This document shows positions 21,664 to 28,155 of a stretch of DNA of 31,911 nt, in pieces. A program made the translations under genes and the position numbers. Source of the stretch: a virus; IMG/VR virus record IMGVR_UViG_3300031772_002551, positions 1-31,911 of that record; one strand, written 5' to 3'. The first letter of the stretch is position 1; every line of letters starts with the position of its first letter. The notes under the pieces were generated by a model, which was given only the letters and a program-made list of their open reading frames with translations, made no database searches and had not been told where the DNA came from.

Positions 21664-22724
21664 TGGTCGCGGACAGCGCCAAGCCGATCCCCGAACGCGC
21701 GATGGGCTGCCTGCTCGGCGTGTCCGTGGGCGACCAGCTCGGCTACCCCATCGAGTTCCAGCGCGGACCCTTCCCGCCTGCGCCACCGGCCGCGGTCGGG
21801 CCGCACCATTCCGACGACACGCAGATGACCCTGTTCGTGGCCGAGGGGCTAGCGTACCGGGCCACGCTGCGCGGGCAAGCTGCCGCCATGCTGCGCTGGT
21901 ACTCGACGCAAGACCTGGCGCGCGTGGGCTCGCCGTTCTACTTCGGCGCGCTCGATGACGACCGCATCGTGCCCGGCCTGTCGCGCCGGCTGCTCGATGA
22001 CTCGCGTCTGCACGTCGACCGTGCGCCGGGCTCGACCTGCCTGATGTCCCTGGCCGCGCTCGCGCTGCGCGCCGACGGCCGACACCCGGCGGCCAACGAC
22101 TCGGCTGGCTGTGGCGTGGTCATGCGTTCAGCACCCTACGGCCTGGTGGCCGGGCTGCCGCGTCACGCGGCGTTCGACTTCGCCTGCGCATCCGGGCAGC
22201 TCACGCACGGCAACGTGCGCGGCTGGCTGCCGGGCGGGTTCCTGGCTGCGACTGTGTGGGGGCTGGTGCGTGGGGAGCCGCTGCCGGACGCGCTGCGCCT
22301 GGCCGAGCACCTGTGCGCTGAGCGAGCTGGCGACCAGCACGCGCTGCTTGGGCTGCTGAACGGGGCGGTCGCCTTGGGCGCAGCCACCGGGCCGGGCGGG
22401 TTCCTGGGCTCGGACGCGACCGCGGCCGACTTGTCCAGGCAGCTTGGTGGAGGCTGGGTGGGTGACCAGGCGCTCGCCTGGGGCATCGCCGCTGCCGCCT
22501 CGTGCTGGTGCGGGGGCGAGCTTCCAAGCCCGCAGCGGGTTGGCCTGGCGCTGTGGCGGGCCGCTGCGCACGCGGGCGACTCGGACAGCACGGCGTCGAT
22601 AGCCGGTGCCTTGATCGGAGCCATGGCCGGTGTGGACTGCCTACCGCCTGTCTGGGTGGCCGGAGTCGAGATGGGGCTGGAGCTGCGCGGGCTGGCCGGC
22701 GCGCTGTCGGGAGTGACCAGGTGA
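21663..22724 (+). CDS. ADP-ribosylglycohydrolase (DraG/ARH family)
   Basis: 353 residues. Family landmarks are all present: GCLLGVSVGDQLG at the N-terminus, SDDTQM at residues 50-55, GCGVVMRSAPYGL in the middle, and HAGDSDSTASIAGALIGAMAG starting at His303, with the acidic residues D51, D52, D306 and D308 that normally bind two Mg ions. These enzymes remove ADP-ribose from proteins or nucleic acids. In a phage this could reverse host ADP-ribosylating defence toxins or control modification of host targets. The target is not inferable from sequence. ATG 21663 overlaps the previous stop. The gene lies between the two copies of the 52-bp repeat. Confidence 0.9.
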   Translation: MVADSAKPIPERAMGCLLGVSVGDQLGYPIEFQRGPFPPAPPAAVGPHHSDDTQMTLFVAEGLAYRATLRGQAAAMLRWYSTQDLARVGSPFYFGALDDDRIVPGLSRRLLDDSRLHVDRAPGSTCLMSLAALALRADGRHPAANDSAGCGVVMRSAPYGLVAGLPRHAAFDFACASGQLTHGNVRGWLPGGFLAATVWGLVRGEPLPDALRLAEHLCAERAGDQHALLGLLNGAVALGAATGPGGFLGSDATAADLSRQLGGGWVGDQALAWGIAAAASCWCGGELPSPQRVGLALWRAAAHAGDSDSTASIAGALIGAMAGVDCLPPVWVAGVEMGLELRGLAGALSGVTR

Positions 22725-23050
22725 ACCAGGCACGCGCAGTGTACGTCTGCCAGTGGGGGCATCTCACCGAGACGCATGGCCGGCGCTTCATCCGGTCCTG
22801 TCCACGCAAGACGACGCACGCGGAACGCGGCTGCGTCGCGCGCCCTGGTCGGTTGACCTCGTGTCGCTACCCGGCGATGCGCTTGGCTCCAGCGGTCGCC
22901 ACCATGGTCGGGCTCGTCCAGCCGCGTAACCAGGCAGAGTGGGGTCAGGTAGCTTGGGACCGGGTAAACGATGCCGGGTTCGCCGTGCTGCGCGAGTTCG
23001 GCTGGCCGAGCGATGGTGCCTGGCAAGCGTCGTGGAAGGGTGGTCGCTGA
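22721..23050 (+). CDS. Small Cys/His-rich protein, unknown
   Basis: 109 residues. Cys and His residues in CQWGH, RSCPRK, RGCVAR and TSCRYP could form one or two zinc sites; the C-terminus is helical with several Trp. GTG 22721 overlaps the ADP-ribosylglycohydrolase stop (GTGA), so the two are translationally coupled; a longer in-frame version from 22502 would overlap that gene and is rejected. No family recognised. Confidence 0.6.
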   Translation: MNQARAVYVCQWGHLTETHGRRFIRSCPRKTTHAERGCVARPGRLTSCRYPAMRLAPAVATMVGLVQPRNQAEWGQVAWDRVNDAGFAVLREFGWPSDGAWQASWKGGR

Positions 23051-23329
23051 ATGATACTAGTTGTCTGTCCAGCGGGTCACGTTGACGCACTGTCCGCACT
23101 GTCCGACTTCGACTACTTACCCCGAGGAGTGATGTGCCCGCGCTGCTGTCGGGCTGGCATCATCCGAGGCTGCTACTTCGCGCGTTTGGCCGATCCGGCG
23201 GTGCTCACCGTGTTCGAGCTGGCGATGCGTGGGGGTAGCAGTTCGAGTGGTGAGCGCTGGTCGGCGCTCGCTGCCGCGCAGGAAGTCTGGGACGTGAGAC
23301 ACGGCGTGCTCGCCGAGATGTTGAAGTGA
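23051..23329 (+). CDS. Small protein with zinc-ribbon-like N-terminus, unknown
   Basis: 92 residues: CPAGH then MCPRCCRAG, a likely zinc site, followed by helices (VLTVFELAMRG, WSALAAAQEVWDV). ATG 23051 is immediately after the previous stop and the gene ends in a GTGA overlap with the next. Slightly less GC-rich at its start (ATGATACTAGTTG). Unknown function. Confidence 0.6.
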   Translation: MILVVCPAGHVDALSALSDFDYLPRGVMCPRCCRAGIIRGCYFARLADPAVLTVFELAMRGGSSSSGERWSALAAAQEVWDVRHGVLAEMLK

Positions 23330-23559
23330 AGAAGGGCCGGCGACACGTCAAGGGGAGCGACCAAGAGGTGCGGCTTTCCTGCGCTGAAAAGAGTTGCTGC
23401 TCCAAGAAGATTAAGGTCGAGGAGGCGCGTGTGATCGCCAACCTGCTCAAGACCAAGATCAACAAGATGGAGCTGGAGCTGGATCACGCCAAGCTGACCG
23501 GCCGGCTCAAGACGGGCAGTCCGAACCTGCCCAATTTCGTGCGCGTCAAGGCAACGTGA
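23326..23559 (+). CDS. Small Lys-rich protein, unknown
   Basis: 77 residues, strongly basic at the N-terminus (MKKGRRHVKGSDQ), with CAEKSCC and a long helix (VEEARVIANLLKTKINKMEL). Could bind nucleic acid, judging only from charge. GTG 23326 overlaps the previous stop. It has Lys codons in excess compared with its neighbours. Confidence 0.55.
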   Translation: MKKGRRHVKGSDQEVRLSCAEKSCCSKKIKVEEARVIANLLKTKINKMELELDHAKLTGRLKTGSPNLPNFVRVKAT

Positions 23560-23675
23560 CCACGCGGTCCTGGCTGGTCTGCCTATCCGACGTACTCGCC
23601 ACGCTCGCCGGTTACGCGCTCGTTCAAGCTGGTGTCCGTTGTGCTGAGGTCGTGCTCATTGAGCACCGCGGTTGA
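23556..23675 (+). CDS. 39-residue hydrophobic small ORF
   Basis: GTG 23556 overlaps the preceding TGA (GTGA), the same junction used throughout the operon. The peptide has a single hydrophobic stretch, WLVCLSDVLATLAGYALVQA, long enough to cross the membrane. An inverted repeat GTGCTC-ATT-GAGCAC (23652-23666) lies in its last codons. It may be a small membrane protein or simply an unread frame. Confidence 0.4.
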   Translation: MTTRSWLVCLSDVLATLAGYALVQAGVRCAEVVLIEHRG

Positions 23676-23733
23676 CCTTCCCGTCTGATGCTGTCAGCAT
23701 AAATCCCTGCGGTCCCACAAGCCGCTGAAATCC
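23652..23733 (+). promoter_or_regulatory. Junction region with two inverted repeats before the packaging genes
   Basis: GTGCTC-ATT-GAGCAC (23652-23666) and the perfect 13-bp palindrome ATGCTG-T-CAGCAT (23688-23700) lie in the gap before the packaging module. TTGACC at 23672-23677 resembles a -35, but no good -10 stands at 16-18 bp. The site is a candidate operator or late-gene control region. Confidence 0.35.
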
Positions 23734-24600
23734 ATGGGTCAAAGAGCAATCACCAGAGAGAACTACGACGCCATGCTGGCAGCCTTCCGGTCCATAGCTG
23801 CCGAAGGCAAGCAGATGAACTGGGAGGAAGCCGCAAGAAGGGCTGGCTGCGACAGCCGAACTGCCCGCCGCGCCTACCATCTCGGGTGGCCTGGACGTAA
23901 CTGGCTACCCGCCCGCGAGGTGCTGGCGGATGAGCAGTTCCACGCACGCGCTGCACGCATGGAGCTGGAGATCGCTGGGGTCATGGAGCAGCTCGGTCTG
24001 CTCACGGTCGAGCAGACCGAAGCCGCTGCCGCGCTGGCCGCGGCACGCCAGGCCGCGACCGACAAGCTGGAGCAGGCCGAGGTCGGTGCGCGCAGGCGCA
24101 TCGCCGACCTGTTCGAGAAGGCGCACATGGACGGGATGGAGCAGGCGGCGGATGAGGCGCTGCTCTCCAAGTCCGCACGCAAGAACGCGATGAACGCGCA
24201 GGGCTTCGTGGCGATGGCCTGGGGCACGGCCAAGGTGCTCGCCGAGAAGATCGGCAAGATGGTCCGCGAAGACAACCTGTCGCAGAAGAACATGCTGATG
24301 CTCATGAAGGAGCTGGTGCGTGCGACCCGCGAGGTGAACATGGCCTCACGCCTGGCCATCGAGCTGGAGCGGCTGCGCGTGGGCGACCCGACCGAGATCG
24401 TGGGCGTGAAGCTGGAGCCACCGTCCATCGAGGAAGCTGCGCGCGACATCGAGCACGCCGCTGAGCTGCTGGCCATGGCGCGCCGTCGGCATCCGCTGGC
24501 GCACCCGACCACGGGTGACACGGCGGTCGTCGTGGTGGACGGCGCTGGCGAAGGGCATGGCAGTAACGGCAACGGGAACGGAAACGGGCAAGTCCACTAG
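23734..24600 (+). CDS. HTH DNA-binding protein, possible small terminase subunit
   Basis: 288 residues. An N-terminal helix-turn-helix (NWEEAARRAGCDSRTARRAYHLGWP) is followed by long Ala-rich helices, a Met-rich helical block (MLMLMKELVRATREVNM) and a C-terminal Gly-Asn repeat tail. The GWP motif after the HTH, and the position two genes before the large terminase, fit a DNA-recognition role in packaging. The HTH coding region contains copy 2 of the 52-bp repeat. ATG 23734 has no evident Shine-Dalgarno sequence, which leaves the start uncertain. Could also be a regulator of the late genes. Confidence 0.6.
   Translation: MGQRAITRENYDAMLAAFRSIAAEGKQMNWEEAARRAGCDSRTARRAYHLGWPGRNWLPAREVLADEQFHARAARMELEIAGVMEQLGLLTVEQTEAAAALAAARQAATDKLEQAEVGARRRIADLFEKAHMDGMEQAADEALLSKSARKNAMNAQGFVAMAWGTAKVLAEKIGKMVREDNLSQKNMLMLMKELVRATREVNMASRLAIELERLRVGDPTEIVGVKLEPPSIEEAARDIEHAAELLAMARRRHPLAHPTTGDTAVVVVDGAGEGHGSNGNGNGNGQVH
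23867..23918 (+). repeat. 52-bp perfect direct repeat, copy 2
   Basis: Identical to 21562-21613. Here it is read as RRAYHLGWPGRNWLPAR, the second half of the HTH region, in a different frame from copy 1. Confidence 0.95.
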
Positions 24601-24601
24601 C

Positions 24602-25342
24602 ATGGTCGACTTCAGTGGAGAGCCTGGTGCGGGTAATGCGCCTGCTTGTCCGGCGTGCGGAGCGATGGTCGTCAAGCCCGGCCTGTGTCTGAACTGCGGG
24701 CTGGCCGTGACTATGACGGGCCGTCGCATCATGCAGGACGAAAAGGGCGTGCGCGAGCTGCCGCCTGAGCGTGAAGGGGGCGACCCGCGTGGTGAGGCCG
24801 GGCTGGCCATGCTGAGCGCGAAGTCCGCAGCCGAAGCCATCGTGCGGATTCGGATGGGGCCGGAGTGGCTGGAGATGCTGAAGGAGGACATGGGCGAGGA
24901 TGTTGCCCAGCAGGCGCTCGACTTCCAGGCGCAGGAGGAGGAGAAGGCCATCACGGCGCAGCGAGCCGCACACTACAAGCGCCTGTTGCCACCGACCTTG
25001 CGCGCGCACTACTGCCCCGAGTGCCGTGCGTTCGCCACCGCAGCGAACCGGCTTCAGGATGCTTGCCAGCAAGGGCACCGCGTGCCAGCCGGCGGCGTCG
25101 CGCGCGAGTACGTGCTGGCTGAATCGGTTGCCGAGGGCTACTGGCGCGAAGGTGTCCTCGCCGCCATCGCGCTCATGGTCCACTTCGACATGAACGGCAG
25201 CAGCGAGGGCGACTACGCTTCGGCCGCATCGCACCTGTCCGCGCTGCTCAACCGCGGGCGCGCGGCGTCCCAGCCGCAGCCCGAGCAGCCGATGATGGCC
25301 GTGTCGTTTCCGAGCGACGGGCCTGTCGTGCGGGACCTGTAG
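24602..25342 (+). CDS. Zinc-ribbon protein upstream of terminase, unknown
   Basis: 246 residues. An N-terminal zinc ribbon (CPACG...CLNCG) is followed by a helical region with GPEWLEMLKEDMGEDVAQQ, a second Cys group (YCPECRAF, then CQQGH) and a helical C-terminus. It ends in overlap with the terminase start (TAGTG), so the two are coupled. Position suggests a packaging accessory or terminase partner. ATG 24602 comes 1 bp after the preceding stop; longer in-frame starts at 24515 or 24557 overlap the previous gene. Family not recognised. Confidence 0.65.
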   Translation: MVDFSGEPGAGNAPACPACGAMVVKPGLCLNCGLAVTMTGRRIMQDEKGVRELPPEREGGDPRGEAGLAMLSAKSAAEAIVRIRMGPEWLEMLKEDMGEDVAQQALDFQAQEEEKAITAQRAAHYKRLLPPTLRAHYCPECRAFATAANRLQDACQQGHRVPAGGVAREYVLAESVAEGYWREGVLAAIALMVHFDMNGSSEGDYASAASHLSALLNRGRAASQPQPEQPMMAVSFPSDGPVVRDL

Positions 25343-26796
25343 TGCAGGGCGCGCCGGTACTCGAAGGCTGGCGACGCGCACGCGGCGGGCTCGACCGGCT
25401 GCGCCCGCTCGCACTCTCCGACCCGGCGCTGTTCAACGCCATGATCATCCGTGACGAGACGACGGGTGAGCCGATTCACCTGGCCCCGATGCACGAGGCT
25501 TGGCACGACCTGATTGACCAGCATGACCGCCTGGTGATCTGGTCGCACACCGAGGCAGGCAAGAGTCAGCAGGTGTCCATCGGCCGGACGCTCTACGAGC
25601 TGGGCCGCAACAACTCCTGCCGCGTGGCCATCGTGTCCAACACGCACGGGCAGGCAGCGAAGCTGATCAGGTCCATCTCGAAGTACATCGAGCAGTCGGA
25701 TGAGCTGCGCGCGATCACCGGGCTGCGCCCTGGCGACCCTTGGTCAGCCAACCAGCTCTACGTCCAGCGCCCGCTGATCTCCAAGGATCCGAGCGTGCAG
25801 GCGTGCGGCATCGGCGGCAACATCCTCGGCGCTCGCGTCGACTTCTTGATCCTCGATGACGTGCTCGACTACGAGAACTGCCGGACAGCCGACCAGCGCA
25901 AGAAGCTGATCGAGTGGTACGACGCCACGCTGGCCGGTCGCCTCACCGCGACTGCGCGCGTGTGCGTGGTCGGCACCGCGTTCAACCCGGATGACCTGCT
26001 GCACAACCTTGCTCGGCGACAGGGCTGGAAGGCCGTGCGCTACCCGGTCATCAACGAAACGACCGGCACGCCGCGCTGGCCCGAGCGTTGGCCACAGGAG
26101 CGCATCGAGCGCGCACGACAGGACCGTGGTCCCATCGAGTTCGCGCGGCAGATGCTCTGCAAGCCACGCACGGACGAGGAGGCTCGGTTCCGCTGGGAGT
26201 GGATCGCCAAGTGCCTTGCGCGCGGCAACGGTCGCCGGCTGGCCTACGGGCTTCAGTCCGTGCCGCCCGGCTGCCGCGTGGTCACGGGCGTTGACCTTGG
26301 TGTGCAGCAGCACAGCTCGGCCGACCTCACGGTGATGACGACGATCATCATCCACCCGAACGAGGACCGCGAGATCCTGAACATCGAGAGCGGGCGCTGG
26401 AGTGGCCCCGACATCGTGGGGCGCATCATCGACCAGCACCGGCGCTACCAGTCCATCGTGGTGGTCGAGAACAACGCGGCGCAGGACTATATCCGGCAGT
26501 TCGCACGCGGGCAGTCAGCCGTGCCCATCCGCGGCTACACGACCGGGCGCACGAAGGCGCACCCCGAGTTCGGCGTCGAGGGCATCGCCACCGAGCTGTC
26601 GATGGGCAAGTGGATCATTCCGTGCGATGGCGACCAGCGACACCCGGAGGTCGAGGCGCTGCTGAACGAGATGCTCTACTACGAACCGACCGCGCACACC
26701 GGCGACCGGTTGATGTCCCTGTTCTTCGCTCGTGAGGGCGCGCGCATGACCGGGGCGAAGGCGGCGACCGGCCGGCTGGACCTTCAGAGCCGGTAA
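25342..26796 (+). CDS. Terminase large subunit
   Basis: 484 residues. The ATPase has a Walker A variant SHTEAGKS (residues 68-75) and Walker B FLILDD (D172, D173) followed by VLDYEN. The RNase H-like nuclease domain has VDLG (D318), VVEN (E376) and HTGDRLMSL (D455), giving three acidic metal ligands. It pumps DNA into the prohead and cuts concatemers. GTG 25342 overlaps the previous stop. Length is typical. The presence of both domains intact supports a functional packaging motor. Confidence 0.93.
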   Translation: MQGAPVLEGWRRARGGLDRLRPLALSDPALFNAMIIRDETTGEPIHLAPMHEAWHDLIDQHDRLVIWSHTEAGKSQQVSIGRTLYELGRNNSCRVAIVSNTHGQAAKLIRSISKYIEQSDELRAITGLRPGDPWSANQLYVQRPLISKDPSVQACGIGGNILGARVDFLILDDVLDYENCRTADQRKKLIEWYDATLAGRLTATARVCVVGTAFNPDDLLHNLARRQGWKAVRYPVINETTGTPRWPERWPQERIERARQDRGPIEFARQMLCKPRTDEEARFRWEWIAKCLARGNGRRLAYGLQSVPPGCRVVTGVDLGVQQHSSADLTVMTTIIIHPNEDREILNIESGRWSGPDIVGRIIDQHRRYQSIVVVENNAAQDYIRQFARGQSAVPIRGYTTGRTKAHPEFGVEGIATELSMGKWIIPCDGDQRHPEVEALLNEMLYYEPTAHTGDRLMSLFFAREGARMTGAKAATGRLDLQSR

Positions 26797-26809
26797 ACAG
26801 GTAGCCGAC

Positions 26810-26826
26810 CGGGCAAGACAGGACGG
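26810..26826 (+). promoter_or_regulatory. CGGGYAAGAC element, copy 4, with RBS
   Basis: CGGGCAAGAC at 26810-26819 followed by AGGACGG before ATG 26827, in the gap after the terminase gene. Confidence 0.5.
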
Positions 26827-27258
26827 ATGGACACCAGGGATACCAGCGTTGAGGCGTACCAGCAGGCCGAGGCCGAAGGGCTGCTGACCAAGGAGCGGGC
26901 CGCGGTGTTCCGCGTGCTGCGTGAAGCCGTGACTTCCCTGAACGGCGATATGACCGGGCGCGAGGTTGATCAGGTGCTCGGCTCGGTGGACGCGCACAAG
27001 CGGCTGTCCGAGCTGCTGCGGCAAGGGCTGGCGGTCGATGCGATGACCCGCGCCTGCCGCGTGACCGGCCGGCGTGCGATTGCCTGGCGTGCCGTGCTCG
27101 GCGTCTACCCGCGCCCGCTCAAGGGGACGCGCAACGCGTGCCCACAGTGCAAGAGCGTGGTGACGGCGTGCGCCCACTGCGCGCGCTGCCCAGCATGCGG
27201 CGCATCCCGCGCCGCGCTTCCGGTGCCGACAGACAACGGGCCGCTGTTCAGCCGCTAG
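26827..27258 (+). CDS. Winged-helix protein with C-terminal triple CxxC
   Basis: 143 residues. The N-terminal half resembles a winged helix (AVFRVLREAV, MTGREVDQVLG, HKRLSELLRQG), a type often seen in small phage proteins starting DTS-x-x-AY. The C-terminus has CPQC, CAHC and CPAC in close succession, probably a zinc ribbon. It may be a transcription regulator of late genes. ATG 26827 has an AGGA site linked to the CGGGCAAGAC element. Confidence 0.65.
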   Translation: MDTRDTSVEAYQQAEAEGLLTKERAAVFRVLREAVTSLNGDMTGREVDQVLGSVDAHKRLSELLRQGLAVDAMTRACRVTGRRAIAWRAVLGVYPRPLKGTRNACPQCKSVVTACAHCARCPACGASRAALPVPTDNGPLFSR

Positions 27259-27275
27259 GGTAGAATCCAACCGTG

Positions 27276-27500
27276 ATGAGCAAGGTCGAGACAGAGCAGC
27301 GTGCGCGCGAGGAGCTTGGAGCCGTGCGCTTTACCTGCCTCGCATGCGAGCGCACGCACACGATCCACATCCAGGGTCGCGAGCTGTCCAAGGCTTACGT
27401 CTTCGCCATCCGCATGACCCCTTGTCCGTGCGGTGGGATCATCACCGCGCGCCGCGCCGGGTTCGACTTGGACGAGAACGGGCTGGAGGGGCGACTGTGA
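27276..27500 (+). CDS. Small zinc-motif protein
   Basis: 74 residues: CLAC near position 23 and CPCGG near 51, two Cys pairs fitting a zinc ribbon. ATG 27276 is preceded by GTAGAATCCAACC but by no Shine-Dalgarno sequence; GTG 27273 is an alternative. Stop overlaps the next gene (GTGA). Unknown function. Confidence 0.6.
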   Translation: MSKVETEQRAREELGAVRFTCLACERTHTIHIQGRELSKAYVFAIRMTPCPCGGIITARRAGFDLDENGLEGRL

Positions 27501-27868
27501 GCGAGACGGACGAGAAGCGGATGGTCGAGGTGCAGGAGCTAATCGACTCCGTGCCGATGCGCGTGGCGACTGAGCAGCCAGGTGGGCCGATGCGTGTGCC
27601 CAAGAAGGGCAAGCTGTCCTGCTCGTGCTGCGGTGCGTCGCAAGAGCTGGAGGAGGGCGACGAGGTGGCGCTGGAGCACGAGCCGAGCTGCCAGTACCAC
27701 GCGCGCTCGTTCGAGGAGGAAGTCGAGGCCGAAGCGCGTGAGCTGGCGTGGGCCGCGCTGCCAGAGATGAATCGGGCAGTCTTCCGCAAGGATGCGCAGC
27801 GCAAGGTGACGCGTACCCCGCGCAAGCAGGTCAAGCTGCCTGGCGTGGACGAGACGACCAAGCCGTGA
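27497..27868 (+). CDS. Small acidic protein with CSCCG motif
   Basis: 123 residues, Glu-rich. A CSCCG...SCQYH cluster (about residues 42-67) may bind one zinc; the C-terminus is basic. GTG 27497 overlaps the upstream stop; a longer reading from 27344 overlaps the upstream gene by half and is rejected. Stop overlaps the next gene (GTGA). No family recognised. Confidence 0.6.
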   Translation: MSETDEKRMVEVQELIDSVPMRVATEQPGGPMRVPKKGKLSCSCCGASQELEEGDEVALEHEPSCQYHARSFEEEVEAEARELAWAALPEMNRAVFRKDAQRKVTRTPRKQVKLPGVDETTKP

Positions 27869-28155
27869 AGATCCTGCTGACCACCGGGATGGTCACGCAC
27901 GCTGTCGGTGCGCCAGGTCCGGTGTCGGCCGCGCGCGGGCAGGACTTGGAGGTTTGGGTGCTCGGCGACGACGGCACGCGCATGAAGCTCAACAACGTGC
28001 TCTCGCTTACCATGCGCTGCGACGGTCGGCAGAACCGCCTCACGGTCGAGCTGGTGTTGCAAGGCGTCGAGGTCGAGAACGTGGTGGCCGAGCTGCGGGC
28101 GCTCGACACGTTCGACGAGCTGGCTGCGCGGGCACGTGATAGCGTGAAGCCATGA
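27865..28155 (+). CDS. Small head-region protein of unknown function
   Basis: 96 residues, mostly beta in the middle (RLTVELVLQGVEV) and ending LDTFDELAARARDSV. This ending resembles a TFxELxKR motif in the two proteins after the portal (30065 and 30564). GTG 27865 overlaps the preceding stop; its stop overlaps the portal start (ATGA), so it is coupled to portal synthesis. Confidence 0.6.
   Translation: MKILLTTGMVTHAVGAPGPVSAARGQDLEVWVLGDDGTRMKLNNVLSLTMRCDGRQNRLTVELVLQGVEVENVVAELRALDTFDELAARARDSVKP

Noticed and set aside
23672-23703. TTGACC ... CATAAA as a promoter
   Set aside because: Spacing is about 20 bp and the -10 is poor; kept only as part of a possible control region.
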